Below, one piece after another: positions 51,636-59,041 of a DNA stretch of 64,000 bases. The position numbers and the translations under genes are program-made. How positions within the stretch are numbered: position 1 is the stretch's first letter; every line of letters starts with the position of its first letter. The DNA comes from Micrococcaceae bacterium Sec5.7 (GTDB taxonomy: Bacteria > Actinomycetota > Actinomycetes > Actinomycetales > Micrococcaceae), in contig CP144169.1 in the NCBI GenBank assembly GCA_039636785.1, positions 4,243,195 to 4,307,194 of the forward strand, given 5' to 3'. Under the pieces are notes generated by a model. The model made no database searches, was not told the DNA's origin, and was given only the letters and a program-made list of their open reading frames with translations.

Positions 51636-52040
51636 TCACTTTTGAGTCAGCAGACGCACGACGGCGGCATCCGCCGAGCCCTTCCGGCTGGCAGTCACGC
51701 CGTGCTGGAACAGCTCGAACACTAGCGGGTTCACGTACGAAGCCCGGGCAATGGCGGGCGTATTTTTCAGGACTTCTGCGAGTGCGGCGTCGCCGAACGT
51801 ATCTTTCCACAGCTTTCCGCCCGGCGTCGTCCGTTCCCAGAGCCTGGATGTGGCCGTTCGGCCACGGGCAGATCCACACGGCCTTCCACGCCGGCGGGAT
51901 GACCAGCGCCTTGATCCGGGCGATGGTTTCATCGTCCTGGAGGCCCTGGCCGTCCGAAGCGGCATCGAAAAGCCGCGGCCGGCCGCCGGCGCGTCAGGCC
52001 CGGTTTGTCGGGTTACTGTTGCGCAGGCGGCGGCCACGGC
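51636..52040 (-). pseudogene. Type IB DNA topoisomerase, internally deleted
   Basis: Two separated pieces of one protein are joined. The 5' part, in one frame, reads ETIARIKALVIPPAWKAVWI and CPWPNGHIQALGTDDAGRK, the N-terminal signature of bacterial (poxvirus-like) topoisomerase IB. Directly after, in a different frame, comes EVLKNTPAIARASYVNPLVF, ELFQHGVTA and AAVVRLL, the usual C-terminus. The whole catalytic core in between is missing. An additional single-base loss near the start disrupts NPxKPGLTRRR. The enzyme cannot be functional. Confidence 0.85.
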
Positions 52041-52053
52041 GAATCAATCCGGA

Positions 52054-52332
52054 CTATTCGGCGTCGTGATCGGTTTCGAGGATCTGGACGAGACGGTCCA
52101 GGGCGTCATCCGCGCCGTCGCCCTCTGAACGAAGCACCACAACGTCGCCGTGGGCTGCGCCCAGGCTCATGAGCGACAGGATGCTGGCGGCATCCATGGC
52201 TTCGTCAGCCGGCTCGCCCTCACGGGCGATGGTGATCTCGAGATCAAACTCGCCGGCGGCCTCGGCAAAGATGGCCGCCGGGCGGGCGTGCAGGCCCACG
52301 CGGCTGGCAACTGTGGCGGTACGTTCTGACAT
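52054..52332 (-). CDS. ptsH: HPr phosphocarrier of the PTS
   Basis: 92 residues. The phosphorylated His15 is in VGLHARPAAIF and the regulatory-type Ser region is AASILSLMSLGAAHGD. It relays phosphate from Enzyme I to the sugar-specific IIA domain. AAGGAG lies 6 bases before the ATG. Located 57 bases after fruA and on the same strand, it is the last gene of the fructose operon, and so is probably induced with it. Confidence 0.95.
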   Translation of the reverse strand: MSERTATVASRVGLHARPAAIFAEAAGEFDLEITIAREGEPADEAMDAASILSLMSLGAAHGDVVVLRSEGDGADDALDRLVQILETDHDAE

Positions 52333-52389
52333 TTCTGCTCCTTGCATTGCAGCTTGAGAATTACAGCGTGGTGGATCTTCCGGACCGGA

Positions 52390-54426
52390 TCAGACCATTA
52401 CCGGAACGGGTTCCACCGTATCAACGGGCTTCCGTACTGCCCACCGCTTGAGGGCGAGAACAGACAGTGCGGTGACCACGGTTCCTGCCAGGATAGCGAC
52501 AACAAACATGATGAAGTTGTCGATGGCAAAGAAGACGAAGAGCCCGCCGTGCGGAGCCTTCGACCCCACGCCGGACGCCATCGAGATGGCGCCGGTGAGA
52601 GCACCGCCGACCATGCTGGCAGGGATAACACGCAGCGGGTCAGCTGCGGCGAACGGGATGGCACCTTCGGAGATGAAGGACGCGCCCAAAAGCCAGGCCG
52701 CCTTTCCGTTCTCACGCTCGGCGAGGCTGAAACGCTGCTTGTCCAGGATCGTGGCGAGGGCCATTGCCAGCGGCGGAACCATGCCGGAGGCCATGACTGC
52801 GGCCATGATCTGCCACGGTGCCTGGTTGGTCAGCGTCGCTGCACCCAGGCCGGCGACTGCGAAGGAGTAGGCAACCTTATTGACGGGTCCGCCGAGGTCG
52901 AAGCACATCATCAGGCCAAGGATCACACCCAGGGCGATGGCGCTTGCACCGGTGAGGCCGGACAGCCAGGTGTTGAGTCCCGTGGTGATCGCCACGATCG
53001 GTCCGCCCAGGATCAGGAACATCAGGCCGGACGCGACGATCGAAGCCACCAGCGGGATGATAACCACCGGCATCAGGCCGCGCAGCCAGCGGGCCACATT
53101 GAGCCGGCCGATCGAGTGGGCGATGTAGCCGGCGAGCAGGCCGCCGACGATGCCCCCGAGGAAGCCGGCTCCCATGAACCCGGCAACAGCTCCGGCAACA
53201 AAGCCTGGCGCGATGCCCGGCCGGTCAGCGATAGCGTAGGCGATGTAGCCGGCCAGTGCGGGCACCAGGAAGCCGAGCGAGAGGGCGCCAATCTTGAACA
53301 GGACGGCGCCGAGGTATGCGCCGAGCGGGCCCCAGGCGTTGTCCGGGAATTCTGTCGGAAGGTTGAATATGCTGTTTTCCACGACGATCGTGTCCGCGAA
53401 CTTGGTGATCAGGTATCCGCCCATCAGGAAGCCCAGCGCGATCAGCAGACCGCCGCCTGCAACAAACGGAATCATGTAGCTGACGCCGGTGAGGAGGGCC
53501 TTCTTCAGTTTCTGGCCGATGTGCTCACCCTTTTCTGCGGCCTCGTTTTCAGCCTGCTCCTCCGCGCCGAAGTGCGGCACACGGCGGGCATTCGGGTTGT
53601 CGGCTGCGGCCAGTGCTTCCTGGACCATCTTGGCCGGTTCGTCGATGCCGCGCTTGACCGGTGCGTTGATGACGGGCTTCCCGGCGAAGCGTTCCTTGCC
53701 ACGCACATCCACGTCCACCGCGAAGATCACGGCATCGGCGGCTGCGATGACTGCCGGGTCCAGCGGCTTGGCGCCTGAGGAACCCTGGGTCTCAACCTGA
53801 AGATCCACGCCCATTTCCTGGGCGGCTGCCACGAGCGAATCGGCTGCCATGTAGGTGTGGGCGATGCCCGTGGGGCAGGCCGTGACTGCCACAAGGCGCT
53901 TGGGAGCGCCGCCGCCAGGGGTTGTGGCGGCCGGGGCCATGGCGGCGGGCGCCGCTGCAGCGTGCGACGCCGGCTTGTCAGCCAATGCGCCGTCCACCAG
54001 CTCGACTATTTCTTCTCTTGAAGAGGCTGCACGAAGCGCCGCCGTGAAGTCCTTTTTGATCAGGGAGCGGGCCAGCTTGGAGAGGAGCTTGAGGTGCTCC
54101 TGGTCCGCGCCTTCGGGAGCCGCAATGAAGAAGATGAGGTCTGCGGGGCCGTCCTTGGCGCCGAAGTCGACGGGCTGGGAGAGCCGCGCCATGGCCAGCG
54201 TGGGCACCGTGACGGCAGTGGAACGGCAGTGCGGGATCGCAATGCCGCCGGGAACACCGGTGGCGGTCTTCTGTTCGCGGGCAAAGGCGTCGGCGAAGAG
54301 GCCTTCAACCTCGGTGGCGCGTCCGGTGGCAGCAACTTTGCTGGCCAGGTGCCGGATCACGTCCTCGGGCGTGGTGCCCAGGTTCTGGTCGAGCTCGACC
54401 AGTTCGGTAGTAATGAGCTGAGTCAC
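52390..54426 (-). CDS. fruA: Fructose PTS transporter IIABC (FruA)
   Basis: 678 residues in the order IIA, IIB, IIC. IIA: active His66 in GIAIPHCRS. IIB: active Cys184 in VTACPTGIAHTYMAADSLV. IIC: about eight or more membrane helices including GVSYMIPFVAGGGLLIALGF and GPVNKVAYSFAVAGL, with ISEGAIPFAAADPLRVIPA. It imports fructose as fructose 1-phosphate. The GTG at 54426 has AAGGA 7 bases upstream; a TTG at 54432 is less likely. It begins 2 bases after the fruK stop, so coexpression is nearly certain. Confidence 0.95.
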   Translation of the reverse strand: MTQLITTELVELDQNLGTTPEDVIRHLASKVAATGRATEVEGLFADAFAREQKTATGVPGGIAIPHCRSTAVTVPTLAMARLSQPVDFGAKDGPADLIFFIAAPEGADQEHLKLLSKLARSLIKKDFTAALRAASSREEIVELVDGALADKPASHAAAAPAAMAPAATTPGGGAPKRLVAVTACPTGIAHTYMAADSLVAAAQEMGVDLQVETQGSSGAKPLDPAVIAAADAVIFAVDVDVRGKERFAGKPVINAPVKRGIDEPAKMVQEALAAADNPNARRVPHFGAEEQAENEAAEKGEHIGQKLKKALLTGVSYMIPFVAGGGLLIALGFLMGGYLITKFADTIVVENSIFNLPTEFPDNAWGPLGAYLGAVLFKIGALSLGFLVPALAGYIAYAIADRPGIAPGFVAGAVAGFMGAGFLGGIVGGLLAGYIAHSIGRLNVARWLRGLMPVVIIPLVASIVASGLMFLILGGPIVAITTGLNTWLSGLTGASAIALGVILGLMMCFDLGGPVNKVAYSFAVAGLGAATLTNQAPWQIMAAVMASGMVPPLAMALATILDKQRFSLAERENGKAAWLLGASFISEGAIPFAAADPLRVIPASMVGGALTGAISMASGVGSKAPHGGLFVFFAIDNFIMFVVAILAGTVVTALSVLALKRWAVRKPVDTVEPVPVMV

Positions 54427-54428
54427 TG

Positions 54429-55415
54429 TCAATCCTTCCGGAGGGCCGTGATGGTTACGGCATCGGGGGTTGTTTGGTGGACTGCCGGAACAGTGGAGCC
54501 CGGCAGGGAAGCGGCGGCGGCACCGTGTGCCACCGCCTGGCGGAGGCAGTCAGCCGGGGCGGCGCCCTGGCTGGAGGCGAGCAGGTAGCCGGCAAGCGAC
54601 GAATCGCCGGCGCCGACCGTGCTGACCGCATTGACCGGCGGATGCGTGGCAAGCCACGCGCCGTCGGACGTCACAAGTACCGCACCCTTGGAGCCGAGCG
54701 TTGCCAGCACGGCACCTACACCGGAGCGCACGACGGCGGCGGCGGCTGCCGCGGCAGCCTCCGGATCCGCTTCCAGTCGCTCAGCGGCGGACGCCGTCGC
54801 GAAACCGGCTGCGGCAGCCAGCTCCGCCAGTTCCTCGGCGTTGGGTTTGAGGAGGTCCGGTTTGCCCGACGCATCGCCCGTGACGGCAGCGATGAGAGGT
54901 TCACCGGATGAGTCGACGGCGATCCGCGGGGCAACCCCGCCGTCGTTCATGGAGCGGAGCCGCCGGGTGACGGTGGCGTAGAAATCGGCTGGGACTCCGG
55001 GTGGAAGTGAGCCGGCGAGGACAACCCAGCTGGCGCCCCGGGAGCGCTCCAGCAGCAGCCCGATCAGAGCCTCCTGCTGTTCTTCACTCAGTTCCGGGCC
55101 GGGTTCGTTGATTTTTGTGGTGACGCCGCCAGGTTCGGTGAGTGCCACGTTGGTGCGCAGCGGCTCACTGATGGCAAGAGCGGCGTACGGAACACCGCCG
55201 TCGCGCAGTCCTGCAAGGACCGGGTCCGTGTCGGCGCCGGGCAGCACGGCAACAGTTTCCAGGCCGGAGGCCACGAGGGCACGGGAGACGTTGACGCCCT
55301 TGCCTCCGGACTCCTGGCTGACGGAAACAGCCCGCTGGACTTCGCCGCGTTCCAGCGGAGCCGGCAGCGCAACGGTGCGGTCCAGGCTGGGGTTTGCGGT
55401 CAGGGTGACGATCAT
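54429..55415 (-). CDS. fruK: 1-phosphofructokinase (FruK)
   Basis: 328 residues of the PfkB/ribokinase fold. NPSLDRTVALPAPLERGEVQ, then GGKGVNVSRALVASG (N-terminal signature) and VNAVSTVGAGDSSLAGYLLA with the catalytic Asp in GAGDS. It phosphorylates fructose 1-phosphate, the product of FruA, to fructose 1,6-bisphosphate. The ATG overlaps the fruR stop (ATGA) and the gene runs directly into fruA. Confidence 0.95.
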   Translation of the reverse strand: MIVTLTANPSLDRTVALPAPLERGEVQRAVSVSQESGGKGVNVSRALVASGLETVAVLPGADTDPVLAGLRDGGVPYAALAISEPLRTNVALTEPGGVTTKINEPGPELSEEQQEALIGLLLERSRGASWVVLAGSLPPGVPADFYATVTRRLRSMNDGGVAPRIAVDSSGEPLIAAVTGDASGKPDLLKPNAEELAELAAAAGFATASAAERLEADPEAAAAAAAAVVRSGVGAVLATLGSKGAVLVTSDGAWLATHPPVNAVSTVGAGDSSLAGYLLASSQGAAPADCLRQAVAHGAAAASLPGSTVPAVHQTTPDAVTITALRKD

Positions 55416-56215
55416 GCGATCACCACATCAACGCCGGCGTCTGCAAGTGCGGCGGCGAGTTCCTGGCTGGGTTCTCGGTCAGTAATCACGGTGTCCAGAT
55501 CTTTCAAGGAGGCGAACTGGACCAGCGTTTCCGCATCCAGCTTGGACGAATCGGCCAGCACCACAATGCGGCGGGCTGATTGGACGAAGGCGGCCTTGAC
55601 AGCGGCTTCTTCGGGATCGGGGGTGCTCAGGCCGAAGGTTGCGTGGATGCCGTTGGTGCCGATGAACGCGATGTCCGGGCGCATCTTGTGGGCGGCTTCC
55701 ACCGTGGCCTGGCCGACTGCTGCCTGGGTGAGCCCGCGGACCCGGCCGCCCAGGATGTGGAGGGCGATGCCCGGTGCGCTGGAAAGTCTCCCGGCGATGG
55801 GGATGGCGTGCGTGATGACCACAAGTTCCGTACCCGCCTCCGCCGATGATGCTTCGCCCGCGGTGCGCCGGGCGAGGAGGTCGGCCAGGACTTCAGTGGT
55901 GGAGCCGGCATCCAGCAGGATGCTTCCGGAGGAAGCCGCCGGAATGAGGGCAAGGGCGGCCTGTGCGATCCGAAGCTTCTGATCGGGGCGCTGGACGGTG
56001 CGTTCGTGGATGCTTTCCTCGGTGGTGCTGAAACGGTCTGCGGCAACGGCGCCACCGTGGACGCGGCGCACTTTTCCGGTGGACTCGAGTGCTGCCAGAT
56101 CCCTGCGGACGGTCTCCGTGGTGATGCTGAAACGGTCGGCCAGATCGGTGACGCTGGCGCGGCCGTGGCCGGTCACAAGCTCGGCAATAAGCTGCTGGCG
56201 CTCTTCGGCGAACAC
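55412..56215 (-). CDS. fruR: DeoR-family repressor of the fructose operon
   Basis: 267 residues. N-terminal winged helix: EERQQLIAELVTGHGRASVT, DLADRFSITTETVRRDLAAL, VRRVHGGAVAAD. The sugar-phosphate sensor domain has SGSILLDAGSTTEVLADLLA, VVITHAIPIAGRLS, DIAFIGTNGIHATFGLSTPD and RRIVVLADSSKLDAETLVQF. Fructose 1-phosphate is the expected inducer. First gene of the operon and so autoregulated; promoter lies just upstream. Confidence 0.93.
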   Translation of the reverse strand: MFAEERQQLIAELVTGHGRASVTDLADRFSITTETVRRDLAALESTGKVRRVHGGAVAADRFSTTEESIHERTVQRPDQKLRIAQAALALIPAASSGSILLDAGSTTEVLADLLARRTAGEASSAEAGTELVVITHAIPIAGRLSSAPGIALHILGGRVRGLTQAAVGQATVEAAHKMRPDIAFIGTNGIHATFGLSTPDPEEAAVKAAFVQSARRIVVLADSSKLDAETLVQFASLKDLDTVITDREPSQELAAALADAGVDVVIA

Positions 56216-56285
56216 ATACCCTCCGTTGCGTAAAGTCCTGATATCCGTCAGGTGACTGGCGTCACATGATCTGGAATTACTTGAC

Positions 56286-56313
56286 TTTATCTTTGTTCAT
56301 GTTGGTTTGTCAA
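56286..56313 (-). promoter_or_regulatory. Promoter of the fruR-fruK-fruA-ptsH operon
   Basis: On the minus strand TTGACA (56313-56308) and GATAAA (56291-56286) are 16 bases apart, about 70 bases before the fruR ATG. Surrounding AACAA/TTGTT half-sites (for example TTGTTGTTATCC just upstream) could form a DeoR-type operator. No gene was recognised in 56314-56587. Confidence 0.65.
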
Positions 56314-56587
56314 CGGATAACAACAAATTCACAGATAGAGCAGCTTCCCGGTATCTGAAGGGTTGGCGGAAATGCGTGACTTATGGCCCGCGTTGGAGCC
56401 GGGGAGCCCGGAAAATCAAGGCAACCGCCTGTTCAGCCGGCCATAAATGGCGCACGACAACCGCAATGCAGGCGAGTTCGGCGGAATAAGAGAGCCGGGC
56501 CCGCCCCTGATGGTCGGACCCGGCTGGGTGGTCGGTGCATGGTGTCTGGTTAACGCTCGACGGCGGGCGGTTACCGGTGGCGGGAAG

Positions 56588-56845
56588 CTACAGGCCGCCG
56601 TCGCGGCTTTCATTGCGGGTGATGGACTCTCCCGTGTTCGGGTCGATCACCGAGCGGGTTTCGCTGACACGGCGGCTGCGCCCGGGTGAGGCCAGGATCA
56701 GCGAAGCGATCAGCCCGATCACGCCTACTGCCATGAGGATGTATCCGATCAGGGGCTGGTCAACATTGGGGATGAGGCCCGGTGTGATGGCCCAGGCCAG
56801 GATGGCGCCGACGGCGATGAGAAAAATGGAGGAACCGACTCTCAT
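56588..56845 (-). CDS. DUF6458 small membrane protein
   Basis: 85 residues with two membrane helices: MRVGSSIFLIAVGAILAWAI and GYILMAVGVIGLIASLILAS. A charged cytoplasmic tail follows (SETRSVIDPNTGESITRNES). The pattern is typical of a widespread actinobacterial family of unknown function. AAGGAG lies 6 bases before the ATG. Confidence 0.88.
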   Translation of the reverse strand: MRVGSSIFLIAVGAILAWAITPGLIPNVDQPLIGYILMAVGVIGLIASLILASPGRSRRVSETRSVIDPNTGESITRNESRDGGL

Positions 56846-57020
56846 GACTTGCTCCTTGTTATTCGCTGAATTGATCGGCGTGATTTGCTAAGCATGCTGT
56901 CTAGTGTCACGCTACAGCCCGGCCACGGCGGATTCAATCATTCGGAAGATGCGCACAGCCGGCGACCTCCGATGGGACAGATCACGGCTTATGCCCCGTG
57001 ACCATAGGGCACCCTGCGGA

Positions 57021-57133
57021 GTCAGCGCTGACAACTTCGGCATCGCCGTGGCTACAGCCGACGGCGGGGTCCACACCGCCAGGGATGCCTGCGCCCCGTT
57101 TTCCATCGGCCGCCTGTCGAGGAAACTCAGGCG
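57021..57133 (+). pseudogene. Possible glutaminase fossil
   Basis: One frame reads DNFGIAVATADGGVHTARDA, CAPFSIGRLSRKLR. This aligns with the glutaminase A core (FGIAVATVDG..Y.AGDA...FSIQSISKVF), but the catalytic Ser-x-x-Lys of that family is replaced (R-L-S-R). The match is one short block with no flanking domain. The rest of the 415-base gap 56846-57261 shows nothing else. Confidence 0.35.
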
Positions 57134-57261
57134 GCAATCAAACATGCTGGATAATTGCCCCGGTTTCGTCACCCGAGCCCGGAATTCATGGAGGGTGCCT
57201 AATGCGCCTGGCGCGGAGTAGCTGGCACCTGCTGGAGCTGCGGACTCGCTAGGCTGTTCCG

Positions 57262-57879
57262 ATGGAGACAGTCGTATGGTCCAGGCCGGAACACCAGCGT
57301 GCCGGCACGCCGCTGCTGGTGATGATGCACGGCTACGGAACCGACGAATCCCGCATGGTGAAGCTGTTCGAGCATCTGCCATCCGAATTCACCTGCGCCG
57401 CACTCAGGGCGCCCATGGCCATCGGCGATGACTACGGCTGGTTCCTGCTGGACTACTTCCTCACCAACGACTTCGCGGACGTCATCAGCGCCACGAATTC
57501 AGTTTCCTCCTGGATCAACTCCGTCAAAGGCCAGCACACCAGCGTCAGCCTGCTGGGCTACTCGCAGGGGATGGCGATGGCCAGTACGCTGCTGCGGCTG
57601 CGGCCGCACGACTTCCGTGCCGTCGTCGGGCTTTCCGGTTTTGTCCTGGACAACGATCTTCTGGCGTTGAGTGAATCCTTTGACACCCCGCCGCCGTTTT
57701 TCTGGGGCCGGGACAAGGCGGACCTCGTGATCAACGAGGACGCCACGGCGCACACCCACGAATGGCTGCACGCGAACACGCATCTGACGGCCCGGACGTA
57801 TCCCGGGATGGGCCATGCGATGTCCAAGACCGAAATGGTGGATGTCAGCGCGTTCCTGCGCCACTACGTGCTCCGCTGA
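57262..57879 (+). CDS. Alpha/beta hydrolase, phospholipase/carboxylesterase type
   Basis: 205 residues. Nucleophile Ser in SLLGYSQGMAMAS, oxyanion loop LLVMMHGYGTDES, acid region FFWGRDKADLVINEDAT and the catalytic His in RTYPGMGHAMSK. Small serine esterases of this group cleave acyl esters or thioesters. It is preceded by the possible glutaminase fossil and followed by the regulatory region of the disaccharide phosphorylase genes. Confidence 0.9.
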   Translation: METVVWSRPEHQRAGTPLLVMMHGYGTDESRMVKLFEHLPSEFTCAALRAPMAIGDDYGWFLLDYFLTNDFADVISATNSVSSWINSVKGQHTSVSLLGYSQGMAMASTLLRLRPHDFRAVVGLSGFVLDNDLLALSESFDTPPPFFWGRDKADLVINEDATAHTHEWLHANTHLTARTYPGMGHAMSKTEMVDVSAFLRHYVLR

Positions 57880-57930
57880 GACGCACGCGCCGTGCTGAGA
57901 CGCCACATTCGATTTACTTGGATGAACCAC

Positions 57931-57960
57931 TTGCACGCCAAAATTGTAAGCGCTTACACT
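57931..57960 (+). promoter_or_regulatory. pgmB-GH65 promoter with LacI-type operator
   Basis: TTGCAC (57931-57936) and TACACT (57955-57960) are 18 bases apart. TGTAAGCGCTTACA (57945-57958), a perfect 14-bp palindrome of the CG-centred LacI family type, occupies the spacer and -10. A LacI/MalR-type repressor encoded elsewhere should control the genes downstream. No other feature was recognised in the 335-base gap. Confidence 0.8.
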
Positions 57961-58215
57961 TTTTTCGGCCGGGGTTTCCGGCGCAGGACTTGGCTGTCGG
58001 TGAACTCGGTTTGCCAGCGCGGAGGAACGCGTTCATCATGGGAAGGGACGATCATCAGCGCGCGCGTACCGCCAGGCCACTGCCTGACCACTCACTAGTG
58101 CCCGCCAGCACCGGCAAAGACGCTGCCCGCGGCCATCGAAACAACGCCGCCCCCGCATCCATCGATTCATCCCGCCACTGTTGTCCTCACCGTCTGAAAG
58201 GACACCGATCCGCGC

Positions 58216-58953
58216 ATGACTGCACTTCCCAACAGCAACCGCACCAGCTGGACCGGGGCCTCCGCCATCCTTTTTGACCTCGACGGCGTCCTCACTCCCA
58301 CGGCCACGGTCCACGAGCGCGCGTGGCAGGAGCTCTTTGACGGTTATCTCGAGTCCAAACCGGAATTCGCCGGCTACCGCGAAAGCGACTACTTCGACCA
58401 CATTGACGGCAAACCGCGGTTCGACGGCGTCCGGGACTTCCTGACGTCCCGCGGCATTGTGCTTCCCGAGGGCCCCACGGACGACCACCCCGCCAACACC
58501 ACGGTGCAGGGACTGGGTAACCGCAAAAACAAGATCTTCAACGACATCGTCCAGGCCGGCGGCGTGGAGCCGTTTGAGGGTTCAGTGCGCTTCATCCAAG
58601 CCGCACAGGCGCTGGGACTCAAGCTCGCCGTCGTCTCCTCCTCCCGGAACGCCCCGGCGGTCCTGCTCGCCGCAGGACTCAGCGGGCATTTCCGCGTGGT
58701 GGTGGATGGCGTGCTGGCTGCAGCGCAAGGACTGCCGGGGAAACCCAGCCCGGCCACATACGAGTATGCCGCGGAGCTGCTGGGGCTGCCCAGTGAGGAG
58801 TGCGTGGTCGTCGAGGATGCCGTTTCCGGCGTCCAGGCAGGCAGCGCCGGAAGTTTCCACTCGGTGATCGGGGTGGACCGCGGCGCTGGCAGGCAGACCC
58901 TGCTGGATGCCGGCGCCTCTCTGGTGGTCAACGATCTCAACGAACTGCTCTAG
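58216..58953 (+). CDS. pgmB: Beta-phosphoglucomutase, HAD superfamily
   Basis: 245 residues. HAD motif 1 AILFDLDGVLTPTA (nucleophile Asp21 and acid Asp23), motif 2 LAVVSSSRNAPAVL, Lys in LPGKPSPATYEY and motif 4 CVVVEDAVSGVQAG. Converts beta-glucose 1-phosphate to glucose 6-phosphate. The long cap domain (KPEFAGYRESDYFDHIDGKP) is typical of actinobacterial members. The next gene, a GH65 phosphorylase, would supply its substrate; the pair shares one promoter. Confidence 0.92.
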   Translation: MTALPNSNRTSWTGASAILFDLDGVLTPTATVHERAWQELFDGYLESKPEFAGYRESDYFDHIDGKPRFDGVRDFLTSRGIVLPEGPTDDHPANTTVQGLGNRKNKIFNDIVQAGGVEPFEGSVRFIQAAQALGLKLAVVSSSRNAPAVLLAAGLSGHFRVVVDGVLAAAQGLPGKPSPATYEYAAELLGLPSEECVVVEDAVSGVQAGSAGSFHSVIGVDRGAGRQTLLDAGASLVVNDLNELL

Positions 58954-58984
58954 CTCCGCGGAACTCCCCGCCGCACCGTTTTCG

Positions 58985-59021
58985 GCTGCAACGCATTAAC
59001 ACCCCGCTGCAACGCACTAAC
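58985..59021. repeat. Two 16-bp direct repeats before the GH65 gene
   Basis: GCTGCAACGCATTAAC (58985-59000) and GCTGCAACGCACTAAC (59006-59021) differ at one base and are 21 bases apart, about two helical turns. They lie between the pgmB stop and the GH65 ribosome site. Confidence 0.7.
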
Positions 59022-59041
59022 GCCAAAGGACCCCAACAACC

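Noticed and set aside
56912..57382. 156-codon minus-strand frame
   Set aside because: Overlaps the start of the esterase and has a shadow-like composition without a domain.
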